In this document: piece after piece, positions 26,621-34,959 of the stretch
Numbering within the stretch: position 1 is the first letter of the stretch
Layout: the number at the start of each line of letters is the position of its first letter
Assembly (NCBI RefSeq): GCF_003067705.1
Contig: NZ_QANL01000002.1
Coordinates: 496,001 to 560,000 of the forward strand
DNA from: Planctomonas deserti
GTDB taxonomy: Bacteria > Actinomycetota > Actinomycetes > Actinomycetales > Microbacteriaceae
Reading direction: 5' to 3'
Length of the DNA: 64,000 nucleotides
Translations under genes and position numbers: made by a program
The notes under the pieces: generated by a model
Database searches by the model: none
Seen by the model: the letters and a program-made list of their open reading frames with translations, nothing else
What the model was told of the DNA's origin: nothing

Positions 26621-27562
26621 ATGACCTCTGCGGCGGCCGGTTCCCGAACTGTCCACGCACGCGCCCCGGGGAAGATCAACGTCTTCTTCAAGGTCGGCTC
26701 CCTGCTCGAGGACGGCTACCACGACGTCGCCAGCGCCTACCAGGCGGTTTCCCTTTACGAGGACGTCTACGCGACCGCGGCCGACGACTTCTCGGTCACC
26801 TTCGGCGGCCCCATCGACACGTCCGGGCTCCTCACCGACGGCTCGAACCTCGCCATCAAGGCCGCGCGGATGCTCGCCCGCAAGACCGGGTTCCGCGGCG
26901 GCGTCGCGCTGCGGATCGACAAGAACGTGCCCATCGCGGGCGGGATGGGCGGCGGCTCCGCAGACGCCGCGGCCACCCTCCTCGCCTGCGACGCCCTGTG
27001 GCGCACCGAGGTGCCGCGGGAGGAGCTGCTCGCCCTCGCCGCCCGGCTCGGCTCCGACGTGCCGTTCGCGCTCGTGGGCGGCACCGCCATCGGCACCGGC
27101 CGCGGCGACCAGCTGAGCCCGGCGCTCGCCAAGGGCACCTTCCAGTGGGTGCTCGCGCTCGCCGAGTTCGGCATGTCCACCCCGGACGTCTACAGCGAGC
27201 TCGACCGGCACCGCGCGCGGCACGCCCGCGACATCTTCCCGGCCTCGCCGCAGCCGACCGTGGACACCAACGTGCTCCAGGCGCTTCGCGCGGGGGATGC
27301 GCAGATGCTGGCCGAGGTGCTGCACAACGACCTGCAGGCGCCTGCCCTGCACCTCGCGCCCGGCCTTGGCGCCGTGCTCGAGCTCGGCGAGGAGAACGGC
27401 GCGCTCGCGGGCATCATCTCCGGATCCGGTCCCACGGTCGCGTTCCTCGCGCCCGACCTCGACGGGGCGCTCGAGCTGCAAATCGCCCTCAGCGCGGCCC
27501 GGCTCAACGTGCTGCGCGTGACCGGTCCCGTCCACGGCGCCCGCCTCCTCCAGGAGCACTGA
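26621..27562 (+). CDS. ispE: 4-(cytidine 5'-diphospho)-2-C-methyl-D-erythritol kinase
   Basis: A 313-residue GHMP kinase of the MEP isoprenoid pathway; it phosphorylates CDP-methylerythritol at the 2-hydroxyl. The opening [16 protein letters not shown] carries K18 and N20 that bind substrate, the ATP loop [17 protein letters not shown] lies near 105-121, and the C-terminal motif [12 protein letters not shown] is intact. The gene is in its usual actinobacterial place after rsmA, though two small genes intervene. The -10 box places the start at this ATG. Confidence 0.96.
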   Translation: MTSAAAGSRTVHARAPGKINVFFKVGSLLEDGYHDVASAYQAVSLYEDVYATAADDFSVTFGGPIDTSGLLTDGSNLAIKAARMLARKTGFRGGVALRIDKNVPIAGGMGGGSADAAATLLACDALWRTEVPREELLALAARLGSDVPFALVGGTAIGTGRGDQLSPALAKGTFQWVLALAEFGMSTPDVYSELDRHRARHARDIFPASPQPTVDTNVLQALRAGDAQMLAEVLHNDLQAPALHLAPGLGAVLELGEENGALAGIISGSGPTVAFLAPDLDGALELQIALSAARLNVLRVTGPVHGARLLQEH

Positions 27563-27602
27563 GCGCACGTTGCCGTCGTTGCCCCGTACGGTCCCTGCTC
27601 CG

Positions 27603-27722
27603 TACGGTCCCTGAGCTCGTCGAAGGGACGGTCGTCGGCCTGCGTCCCTTCGACGGGCTCAGGGACCGTGAGTGCTCAGGGACCGTGGGTGCTCAGGGAC
27701 CGTGGGTGCTCAGGGACCGTGG
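27603..27722. repeat. Family C palindromes and a 17-bp tandem repeat
   Basis: A forward copy ACGGTCCCTGAGCTCGTCG at 27604 is followed by an inverted copy at 27643-27669. Three perfect tandem 17-base units GTGCTCAGGGACCGTGG follow at 27672-27722, which look like copies of the end of the palindrome. The array forms the last codons and stop of the convergent sigma factor gene. Confidence 0.85.
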
Positions 27723-29020
27723 GAGCCCAGGGCGTTCGCGCGGTCGAGAAGGACGCGCCGGTCGCGCTCGTTGAGCGTGAGCTCCGCCGCTCGCTCGAAC
27801 TCGGCCCTCGCCTCGGCGGGGCGGCCGAGCCGCGCGAGCAGGTCCCCGCGCACGCTCGGCAGGAGGGCGTAGCCGGCGAGGGCGCCGCCCGCGACGAGGC
27901 CGTCGACGAGCCTCAGCGCGGCCTCCGGTCCCTCGGCCATCGACACGGCGACGGCGCGATTCAGCTCGACGACCGGTGACCCGGACGCCTCCGCGAGCTC
28001 CCCGTACAGCGCAGCGATGCGCCGCCAGTCCGTGGACTCCGCCCGGGGCGCGCGGGCGTGGCAGGCGGCGATGGCGGCCTGCAGCGCGTAGGGACCACGC
28101 GCGCCGAGCGCCTCCGCGCGGGCGAGCGCCGCCAGGCCGCGCCCGATGAGCAGCCGGTTCCAGCGCGACCGGTCCTGGTCGACGAGCAGGATCGGCTCAC
28201 CGAGGTCCGTGGTGCGGGCCGCGAACCGGGAGGACTGCAGCTCCATCAGCGCGACGAGGGCGTGCACCTCCGCCTCCCGCGGCACGAGCTCGGCCAGGAC
28301 CCGGCCCAGGCGAAGCGCCTCCTGGCACAGCGCCGGTCGCATCCAGTCCTCGCCCGCCGTCGCCGCGTAGCCCTCGTTGTAGATCAGGTAGAGCACCTCG
28401 AGCACCGAATCGAGCCGCTCCGGGAACTGGTCGCGGGACGGCACCTCGAACGGCACGTCGGCGTCGCCCAGAGTGCGCTTCGCGCGGGCGATGCGCTGCC
28501 CGATCGTGGCGCTGGGCACGAGGAACGCGCGCGCGATCTCCTCGGTGCTGAGCCCGCCGAGCAGCCGCAGTGTCAGTGCCACCCGGGCCGGGCGGGCCAG
28601 CACCGGGTGGCAGGCGACGAAGAGAAGGCGCAGCAGGTCGTCCTGCAGCGGTTGGTCGAGGGCCTCGGCATCCGGCTCGCCGACGCCGGGCCGCCCCTCG
28701 AGGCGGTGGGCGAGCTCGGCGTACTTCGCGCCCTGCCGCTCCTGCCGTCGCCAGTGGTCGACGGCCCGGTTCTTAGCGGTCGCCGTGAGCCAGGCGGCGG
28801 GGTTGCGCGGCACCCCCGCCTCGGGCCACTGCTCAAGTGCGGCGACGAGCGCGTCCTGAGCCAGCTCCTCCGCGAGGTCCACGTCCCGGGTGATGCGCAC
28901 GAGCGCGCCGATCACGCGCGGACCCTCGATGCGCCAGATCGCCTCCACGGAGCGGCGCGCGGATCCGTCAGCGGCGAGGTCCGGCCCACCGGCGTCGCTC
29001 GCGTCGCTCACGTCGCTCAC
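27710..29020 (-). CDS. ECF RNA polymerase sigma factor with C-terminal extension (DUF6596/ECF42-like)
   Basis: A 436-residue sigma factor. Region 2 (IGALVRITRDVDLAEELAQDALVAALEQWP, then NPAAWLTATAKNRAVDHWRR) binds the -10, and region 4 (RVALTLRLLGGLSTEEIARAFLVPSATIGQRIARAKRTL) binds the -35. About 220 further residues are helical and TPR-like with the LYLIYNEGYAA block typical of DUF6596. Such factors usually lie beside a DGPF/YCII-like gene; none is adjacent here. No anti-sigma gene is seen, fitting the idea that the extension controls activity. The GTG start follows the glycosyltransferase stop by 11 bases. The last residues and stop lie inside a 17-bp tandem repeat. Confidence 0.9.
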   Translation of the reverse strand: MSDVSDASDAGGPDLAADGSARRSVEAIWRIEGPRVIGALVRITRDVDLAEELAQDALVAALEQWPEAGVPRNPAAWLTATAKNRAVDHWRRQERQGAKYAELAHRLEGRPGVGEPDAEALDQPLQDDLLRLLFVACHPVLARPARVALTLRLLGGLSTEEIARAFLVPSATIGQRIARAKRTLGDADVPFEVPSRDQFPERLDSVLEVLYLIYNEGYAATAGEDWMRPALCQEALRLGRVLAELVPREAEVHALVALMELQSSRFAARTTDLGEPILLVDQDRSRWNRLLIGRGLAALARAEALGARGPYALQAAIAACHARAPRAESTDWRRIAALYGELAEASGSPVVELNRAVAVSMAEGPEAALRLVDGLVAGGALAGYALLPSVRGDLLARLGRPAEARAEFERAAELTLNERDRRVLLDRANALGSHGP

Positions 29021-29031
29021 GGCCGGCCCGG

Positions 29032-30825
29032 TCAGCGCTCGTAGCGCAGCAGGTTGACGTAGCTCAGGTTCCACTCCTCGTCCAGGGTGAAGCCGAGCGG
29101 GGCGAGGCGCTCCGTGATGCCGGGGCGCCAGTCCTGACGGTCGCTCGTCACGAGCCACACGACGTCGACGCCCTCCAGCTCGTCGAGGCGGTCGCGCACA
29201 CGGTGGCGCTCCTCCCAGAGCCGGCCCGTCTCGCCCGCAGGCGTCTCGAGGGTGAAGTCCTCGAGGCCCTCGAAGGCGTCCGGGTACGCGTAGCTGATCA
29301 CCCTGCTCGTCGCGGTCGGATGCTTGCGCAGCGGACCGTAGATCACGGCCTCACGGGTGCCTGGCGCCTCCGCCGCCGTCGCCGACCGCTCCGCCGCCAC
29401 GATGCGGGCGACCTCGGCCCACGACGACCTCTGCTTCGCCTCGGGCTGGCGCTGCGCCACGAACGTTGGGGCGGATAGCGCCGCGAGGAGCACGATGACG
29501 AGCGCCACCCGCCGCCCCCGGGCGACCGTCACGGCGCCGACGGCGAGCACGAGGGCGACACCGGGGGCCGTGAAGGTGAGGTAGCGCGGGGAGTAGAGCG
29601 GATCCATCAGCACGGACATGGCGACCAGCCCGAGGGGCGGGACGACGGCCCAGGGCACCGCGAGCTGCGCCAGGGTCGGCGCGAACGGGCTCGGCGTCAC
29701 GGCGAGCGATGCGGCGGGGGAGGGGCCCCGGCGGCCGAGCGCGAGCACGATGGCGCCGAGGGCCGCGAGCGACCACGCGGCGGTCGCGAACCACGGGTTG
29801 CCGAGGAACAGCTGGGTCAGGAACACCGAGTGGAAGGAGTGGGCGCCGATCGGATCGATCCACGACACCTGACCGGACTGGGCGATGATCGCCGCGGCGA
29901 GGGGCAGGCAGACGAGCCCGGCGACGGCCGCGGCCGCGGCCCACCCCACGAGGGAGCGCAGCGCGTCGGCCCGCCGGCCGGTTCCGCGCGCACGCTCCCC
30001 CCGGGCGCTGACCGCGGCCCAGAGGAGCGTGACGCCGTGGCCGACGACGAGCAGGGCGAGGTAGATGAACACGGTGACGCTCGCGATGGCGAGGAGGCCG
30101 TAGGCGCTCCACCAGAGCGCCCGCGTGCGCCGGTTCTCGCCGGCCCGGCGGCAGGCGGAGGCGAGGACGAGGGTGAGGCAGACGGCGAGCGCGACGCTGA
30201 GCGCGTAGGAGCGGCCCTCCGCCCCCATCCAAGTGACCCGGGGGAAGAGGCAGAACGCGAGACCGGCGACGAGGGCGACGTTCCGCGTCGCCACGCGGCG
30301 GGCCAGGGCGACGAGGCAGCCGGCCGCCACCCCCGTGACGACCGCGCTCGGCAGACGCAGGGTGAAGGGCGTGTAACCGACGGCGTCGATCCACGCGTGC
30401 ATGAGCAGGTAGTAGAGGCCGTGCACGGCATCGACGGTGCCGAGCATGCGCCACAGCTCGGGCCAGCTGCGGGTGGTCGCCGTGATCGTCGCGGCCTCGT
30501 CGTACCAGATGGACGGCACCCAGGAGAAGGCGATGGTCAGCAGGAAGCCGAACGCGCCGACGAGCAGCGCGTCGCGCCGCCCCGCCCGGCGGCCCGCGGC
30601 GACCGCGGCGGAGTCGGGCGGGAGGCCGGGCTGGGCAGCGGGCGTCGATCCCGTCGTTGCCTGCCCGGACGTCGCCGACCCTGACACAGACTGCTCCGAC
30701 ACGGACTGCCCTGACACGGACTGCCCGGCCGCGACTGCAGCGGCGGAGGCCCGCCCGCCCGGAAGCAGGTCCGTCCCCGCGATACCCCCGCCACCCGAGC
30801 TGTCCGGTAGGCGCGACCATCCCAT
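29032..30825 (-). CDS. GT-C type membrane glycosyltransferase (GT39/mannosyltransferase-like)
   Basis: A 597-residue multi-pass membrane protein with about ten helices. The first luminal-side loop carries SIWYDEAATI, whose D-E pair is the catalytic acidic motif of GT-C enzymes using polyprenyl-phosphate sugars. The C-terminus of about 130 residues is a soluble extracytoplasmic domain. The first 75 residues are a Ser/Gly/Gln-rich low-complexity tail, partly encoded by three 15-bp repeats at 30681-30725. The sugar and acceptor are unknown; cell-wall glycan or lipid decoration is likely. The -10 box fixes the start. The sigma gene follows 11 bases after its stop. Confidence 0.85.
   Translation of the reverse strand: MGWSRLPDSSGGGGIAGTDLLPGGRASAAAVAAGQSVSGQSVSEQSVSGSATSGQATTGSTPAAQPGLPPDSAAVAAGRRAGRRDALLVGAFGFLLTIAFSWVPSIWYDEAATITATTRSWPELWRMLGTVDAVHGLYYLLMHAWIDAVGYTPFTLRLPSAVVTGVAAGCLVALARRVATRNVALVAGLAFCLFPRVTWMGAEGRSYALSVALAVCLTLVLASACRRAGENRRTRALWWSAYGLLAIASVTVFIYLALLVVGHGVTLLWAAVSARGERARGTGRRADALRSLVGWAAAAAVAGLVCLPLAAAIIAQSGQVSWIDPIGAHSFHSVFLTQLFLGNPWFATAAWSLAALGAIVLALGRRGPSPAASLAVTPSPFAPTLAQLAVPWAVVPPLGLVAMSVLMDPLYSPRYLTFTAPGVALVLAVGAVTVARGRRVALVIVLLAALSAPTFVAQRQPEAKQRSSWAEVARIVAAERSATAAEAPGTREAVIYGPLRKHPTATSRVISYAYPDAFEGLEDFTLETPAGETGRLWEERHRVRDRLDELEGVDVVWLVTSDRQDWRPGITERLAPLGFTLDEEWNLSYVNLLRYER
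30681..30725. repeat. 15-bp tandem repeat inside the GT-C gene
   Basis: Three units of the type CTGACACGGACTGCC, in phase with the reading frame, encode the repeated SGQSV/SEQSV residues of the disordered N-terminus. Confidence 0.75.
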
Positions 30826-30831
30826 GCGTCG

Positions 30832-30837
30832 AGGCTA
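30832..30837 (-). promoter_or_regulatory. -10 box, leaderless GT-C gene
   Basis: TAGCCT on the minus strand, 6 bases before the ATG at 30825. Confidence 0.55.
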
Positions 30838-30885
30838 TGCGCTTCTCCTGAACAACGGAGCGGGTTTCGGGTCCGGGCCGTCGCC

Positions 30886-30891
30886 TAGGCT
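30886..30891 (+). promoter_or_regulatory. -10 box, leaderless ABC-F gene
   Basis: TAGGCT, 6 bases before the GTG at 30898. Divergent from the GT-C promoter 49 bases away. Confidence 0.55.
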
Positions 30892-30897
30892 CTTCAG

Positions 30898-32706
30898 GTG
30901 GCTCACCTCCTCGGCGCGGAAGCGCTCTCCCTCGAATTCCCCACCAAGGTCGTCTTCGACCGCGTGACGATCGGGCTCAACGAGGGCGACCGCGTCGGCA
31001 TCGTGGGGCGCAACGGCGAGGGCAAGTCGACGCTCATGCAGCTGCTGGCCGGGCGCATGGAGCCCGACGACGGTCGCGTCACCGTGCGCCGCGGACTGCG
31101 GATCGGCATGCTGCACCAGGCGGACGAGCTCGACTCCTCCCGCACGGTGGCCGACACGATCGTCGGCGGCATCGACGAGCACGAGTGGGCGGGCGACTCC
31201 CGGGCCCGCGACGTGATCGCCGGGCTCGCGTCCGACGTCGCCTGGGACGCGGAGGTGTCCAGCCTCTCCGGCGGGCAGCGGCGGCGCGTCGCGCTCGCCG
31301 CGCTCCTCATCGGCGACTGGGACATCCTCTTCCTCGACGAGCCGACCAACCACCTCGACGTCGAGGGCATCGCCTGGCTCGCCGCCCACCTGAAGCAGCG
31401 CTGGTCGCCCAACGCCGGCGCGCTCGTCGTCGTGACCCACGACCGGTGGTTCCTCGACGAGGTCGCGAACGCCACCTGGGAGGTGCACGACCGCATCATC
31501 GAGCCGTTCGAGGGCGGCTACGCGGCCTACATCCTCCAGCGTGTCGAGCGCGACCGGATGGCCGCGGCGACAGAGTCGAAGCGGCAGAACCTCATGCGCA
31601 AGGAGCTGGCCTGGCTGCGCCGCGGCGCCCCGGCCCGCACGAGCAAGCCCAAATTCCGCATCGACGCCGCCAACGAGCTCATCGAGAACGAGCCGCCCGT
31701 GCGCGATGCGGTGTCGCTCGCGTCCATGGCCATGCAACGCCTGGGCAAGGACGTCGTCGACCTGCTCGACGTGTCCGTCGCCTACGGTGAGAAGGAGATC
31801 CTCTCGCACGTCGAGTGGCGCATAGCGCCGGGGGAGCGCACCGGCGTGCTCGGCGTGAACGGCGCGGGCAAGTCCACGCTGCCCAGCCTCGTGGCGGGCT
31901 CCCTGCAGCCCACGAGCGGGCGGGTGAAGCGGGGCAAGACCGTGAAGATCGCGGTGCTCACCCAGCAGCTCGCCGAGCTGAACGACATCCAGAACGACCG
32001 GGTCAGCGAGGTCATCGGCCGGCAGCGGACCACGTACGTGACGGGCGGCAAGGAGGTGACGCCGAGTCAGTTGCTCGAGCGCCTCGGCTTCACGAGCGCC
32101 CAGCTCTCCACACCGGTCAAGGACCTGTCCGGCGGGCAGAAGCGGCGCCTGCAACTGCTGCTGATCCTGCTCGACGAGCCGAACGTGCTGATCCTCGACG
32201 AGCCGACGAACGACCTCGACACCGACATGCTCGCGGCGATGGAGGACCTGCTCGACTCGTTCCCCGGCACCCTGCTCGTGGTCAGCCACGACCGGTACCT
32301 CCTCGAGCGCGTCACCGACCAGCAGTACGCAATGATCGACCGTGGCTTCCGGCACCTGCCGGGCGGCGTCGAGCAGTACCTGCAGCTCCGGGCACAGCAG
32401 GTGCGCTCGGGGTCGGCGTCCGGCGGGACCTCCGCCGGTGCCACGGCGCCCAGCGCGGCCACCGCGGGCGGGCAGACGCTCGGCGGCGCCGAGCGTCGGG
32501 CCGCGGAGAAGGAGCTGTCGTCGTACACGCGGCGGCTCGAGAAGCTGGACGTGCAGATCCGCGCCCTTCACGCCGACCTCGCCCGCCACGACCAGGGCGA
32601 CTACGAGGGGCTCGGGGCGCTCACGGCGCAGCTGCGCGACCTGGAGGCCGCGGTGGACGAGGCGGAGACGAACTGGATCGAGCTCTCGGAGCGCCTGGAG
32701 TCCTGA
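30898..32706 (+). CDS. ABC-F family ATPase (ribosome-associated)
   Basis: A 602-residue protein with two ABC ATPase domains and no membrane segments. Domain 1 has GRNGEGKST, LSGGQRRRVALA and LDEPTNHLD; domain 2 has GVNGAGKST, LSGGQKRRLQLL and LDEPTNDLD. The linker between them (about residues 190-280) is charged and helical, as needed to reach the ribosomal P/E site. The C-terminal 80 residues are a predicted coiled coil (ERRAAEKELSSYTRRLEKLDVQI) of the Uup/TaeA kind. The role is translation-factor activity rather than transport; antibiotic resistance cannot be told. GTG start by the leaderless box. Confidence 0.92.
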   Translation: MAHLLGAEALSLEFPTKVVFDRVTIGLNEGDRVGIVGRNGEGKSTLMQLLAGRMEPDDGRVTVRRGLRIGMLHQADELDSSRTVADTIVGGIDEHEWAGDSRARDVIAGLASDVAWDAEVSSLSGGQRRRVALAALLIGDWDILFLDEPTNHLDVEGIAWLAAHLKQRWSPNAGALVVVTHDRWFLDEVANATWEVHDRIIEPFEGGYAAYILQRVERDRMAAATESKRQNLMRKELAWLRRGAPARTSKPKFRIDAANELIENEPPVRDAVSLASMAMQRLGKDVVDLLDVSVAYGEKEILSHVEWRIAPGERTGVLGVNGAGKSTLPSLVAGSLQPTSGRVKRGKTVKIAVLTQQLAELNDIQNDRVSEVIGRQRTTYVTGGKEVTPSQLLERLGFTSAQLSTPVKDLSGGQKRRLQLLLILLDEPNVLILDEPTNDLDTDMLAAMEDLLDSFPGTLLVVSHDRYLLERVTDQQYAMIDRGFRHLPGGVEQYLQLRAQQVRSGSASGGTSAGATAPSAATAGGQTLGGAERRAAEKELSSYTRRLEKLDVQIRALHADLARHDQGDYEGLGALTAQLRDLEAAVDEAETNWIELSERLES

Positions 32707-32760
32707 CCCCAGGCGCGGCTGGCACGTTCCACCCGCGCCCCTTCATCACCCATTGATCGC

Positions 32761-32825
32761 CCCTGCCCAGGCAGGGGCATCGTGCCCAGGTTAAACCTGG
32801 GCAGGATGCCGGTGCCTGGGCAGGG
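32761..32825. repeat. Palindromic intergenic repeat, family A copy 3
   Basis: Outer arms CCCTGCCCAGGCA / TGCCTGGGCAGGG and inner arms TGCCCAGGTT / AACCTGGGCA (32783-32792 and 32794-32803) with a one-base loop. It follows the ABC-F gene and precedes the metQ promoter in a 322-base gene-free gap. Confidence 0.88.
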
Positions 32826-32866
32826 ACACAGCGGCCAGGGATGTTCCGCCGTGTTACGACCCGGCT

Positions 32867-32895
32867 TTGCGACGGGTTCGCGAGGCGTCTAGCGT
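32867..32895 (+). promoter_or_regulatory. metQNI promoter
   Basis: -35 TTGCGA at 32867-32872 and -10 TAGCGT at 32890-32895 with a 17-base spacer. Transcription would start near 32902, leaving a leader of about 127 bases. Confidence 0.6.
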
Positions 32896-32901
32896 CGGAG
32901 G

Positions 32902-33028
32902 AACGGACCCGCATCGAGGCGGCGCGGACCGGCACCCTCCCGTTGCGACACTCGTCCCTCGCGTCGACCACCGGCACGCGTTTCGGCGCCTACGCGCCTT
33001 GCGGGTCCCCAACGGAAAAGGACCTGCA
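32902..33028 (+). promoter_or_regulatory. Structured 5' leader of metQNI, candidate riboswitch
   Basis: The leader is closed by GGACCCGCA (32905-32913) pairing with TGCGGGTCC (33000-33008), a perfect 9-bp helix 86 bases apart. Just inside its 3' strand is a hairpin GGCGC-CTAC-GCGCC (32985-32998). A GGACCGGCACCC block near 32926-32937 faintly recalls the core of SAM-binding leaders, but the match is partial. Methionine transport operons are commonly controlled by such RNAs. The class is unassigned. Confidence 0.45.
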
Positions 33029-33934
33029 ATGAACAAGAAGCTCGTCGCGGCGCTCGCCGTGATCCCCCTGGTCGGCGCGCTCGCCGGCTGCTCCTACGGC
33101 TCGTCGAACGAGCCCGCCGCCCAGCCCGACGAGAACGGCGAGGTGACCGTCTCCATCGGCACCACGGAGGAGAGCCAGGACTACTGGACCGTCCTCAAGG
33201 ATGCCGCCGCCGAGGAGGGCATCACCATCGAGACCGTGCAGTTCTCCGACTACACGCAGGCCAACCCGGCCCTCGACTCCGGCGAGATCGACCTGAACCT
33301 GTTCCAGCACCTCCAGTTCCTCGCCGAGTACAACGTCGGCACGGACAGCGACCTCACGCCCGTCGGCGCGACCCTCGTGGTGCCGCTCGGCCTCTACTCG
33401 AAGAAGCACACGTCCGTCGAGGACATCCCCCAGGGCGGCAGCGTCGCGATCCCGAACGACCCGAGCAACCAGGCCCGCGCCCTGCTCGTGCTGCAGGAGG
33501 CCGGCCTCATCTCGCTGACCGGCGGCGGCAACTCCCTGTCCACGCCGGCGGACATCGACACGACCGCGTCGAAGGTCACCGTGACGCCTGTGGACGCGGC
33601 GCAGACCATCCTGGCCATGGACTCCGTGGATGCGTCCATCGTGAACAACAACTTCGTGGCCGACGCCGGGCTCGACTTCGAGTCGTCGCTGTTCAAGGAC
33701 GACCCGGCCAGCGACGCCGCGAAGCCCTACATCAACGCCTTCGTCGCCCGTGCGGACGACGCCGACAACGAGACGTTCCAGAAGATCGTCGACCTGTACC
33801 ACACGCCCGAGGTCGAGGAGGCCGTGCTCGAGGGCTCCGGCGGTACCGCGGTGATCAAGGACGAGGACGGCGCCGAGCTGCAGGAGATCCTGAGCGGCAT
33901 CGAGGACAACCTGCGCGAGAAGGCCAAGAGCTAG
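33029..33934 (+). CDS. metQ: MetQ/NlpA family methionine-binding lipoprotein
   Basis: A 301-residue periplasmic-type binding lipoprotein. The signal peptide ends in the lipobox LAGC, with C21 as lipidated residue. The mature part has SIGTTEESQDYWTVLKDAAAEEGI, ANPALDSGEIDLNLFQHLQFL and SIVNNNFVADAGL, all typical of the NlpA family that delivers L- or D-methionine to MetNI. The ATG at 33029 has AAAAGGA upstream. It is first in metQ-metN-metI; the order differs from Escherichia coli (NIQ). Confidence 0.93.
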   Translation: MNKKLVAALAVIPLVGALAGCSYGSSNEPAAQPDENGEVTVSIGTTEESQDYWTVLKDAAAEEGITIETVQFSDYTQANPALDSGEIDLNLFQHLQFLAEYNVGTDSDLTPVGATLVVPLGLYSKKHTSVEDIPQGGSVAIPNDPSNQARALLVLQEAGLISLTGGGNSLSTPADIDTTASKVTVTPVDAAQTILAMDSVDASIVNNNFVADAGLDFESSLFKDDPASDAAKPYINAFVARADDADNETFQKIVDLYHTPEVEEAVLEGSGGTAVIKDEDGAELQEILSGIEDNLREKAKS

Positions 33935-33936
33935 CC

Positions 33937-34959
33937 GTGCCCGCGATGGTGAGGTTCGACGGCGTCTCCAAGACGTTCCCGGTCGGCAAACAGACCGTCG
34001 TCGCGGTGGAGAACGTGAGCCTCACCATCGAGCAGGGCGAGATCTTCGCCATCATCGGCTACTCGGGCGCGGGCAAGAGCACGCTCGTGCGGCTGATCAA
34101 CGGTCTCGAGCGCGTCACGTCCGGCACGGTGACGGTGGACGGCGTCGACGTGACAGCCCTGTCGGAGTCGAAGCTGCGCCCGGTGCGCAGCGGCATCGGC
34201 ATGATCTTCCAGCAGTTCAACCTGTTCCGCTCCCGCACGGTCGCCGGCAACGTGGCGTACCCGCTGAAGGTCGCCGGCTGGCCGCGGGAGAAGCGGGCCG
34301 CGCGGGTCGCCGAGCTGCTCGAGTTCGTCGGACTCGGGGAGCGGGCCCGCTCCTATCCGGACCAGCTCTCCGGCGGCCAGAAGCAGCGCGTGGGCATCGC
34401 CCGCGCGCTCGCCACGTCGCCCAAGCTGCTGCTGGCGGACGAGTCGACGAGCGCGCTCGATCCGGAGACCACGCAGGAGGTGCTGCGCCTGCTGCAGAAG
34501 GTGAACCGCGAGCTCGGCGTCACGGTGGTCGTCATCACGCACGAGATGGATGTTGTGAGGAGCATCGCCGACCGCGTCGCCGTGCTCGACCGCGGCCGCG
34601 TCGTGGAGCAGGACACCGTGTTCGAGGTCTTCTCCAACCCGAAGACCGAGACCGCGCGCCGCTTCGTCGGCACGGTCATCCGCGACCGGCCGACGAGCGG
34701 GGACCTGACCCGCCTCCGCGCGAACCACAGCGGCCGCCTCGTGACGGCCCAGGTGCGCGAGGGCGGCCGCGTCGGCGCGATCCTCGCCGGCGCCGCCGAG
34801 CTCGGGGTCAGCTTCGAGATCGTCTACGGCGGCATCAGCGCCCTGCAGGACCGCTCGTTCGGCAGCCTCACCCTCGAGCTGCAGGGCCCGGATGCGGGCA
34901 TCGACACGCTGCTCTTGCGGCTGCGCGAACACACCGACGTCGAGGAGGTGGCCGCCTGA
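33937..34959 (+). CDS. metN: Methionine ABC transporter ATP-binding protein
   Basis: A 340-residue ABC ATPase driving methionine import. Walker A GYSGAGKST, Q-loop FQQFNLF, signature LSGGQKQR and Walker B LLLADESTSALDPE are all present. The last 80 residues (RLVTAQVREGGRVGAILAGA to LQGPDAGIDTLL) form the NIL ligand-sensing domain that gives trans-inhibition by methionine in MetN. The start may be GTG 33937, two bases after the metQ stop, or ATG 33946; GTG is taken because of coupling with metQ. The stop overlaps the metI ATG. Confidence 0.94.
   Translation: MPAMVRFDGVSKTFPVGKQTVVAVENVSLTIEQGEIFAIIGYSGAGKSTLVRLINGLERVTSGTVTVDGVDVTALSESKLRPVRSGIGMIFQQFNLFRSRTVAGNVAYPLKVAGWPREKRAARVAELLEFVGLGERARSYPDQLSGGQKQRVGIARALATSPKLLLADESTSALDPETTQEVLRLLQKVNRELGVTVVVITHEMDVVRSIADRVAVLDRGRVVEQDTVFEVFSNPKTETARRFVGTVIRDRPTSGDLTRLRANHSGRLVTAQVREGGRVGAILAGAAELGVSFEIVYGGISALQDRSFGSLTLELQGPDAGIDTLLLRLREHTDVEEVAA

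Noticed and set aside
32902-33028. Direct assignment of the metQ leader as a SAM-I or SAM-IV riboswitch
   Set aside because: Only a few short blocks resemble the consensus and the expected GGCAACC core is not matched. Reported as unclassified structured leader instead.
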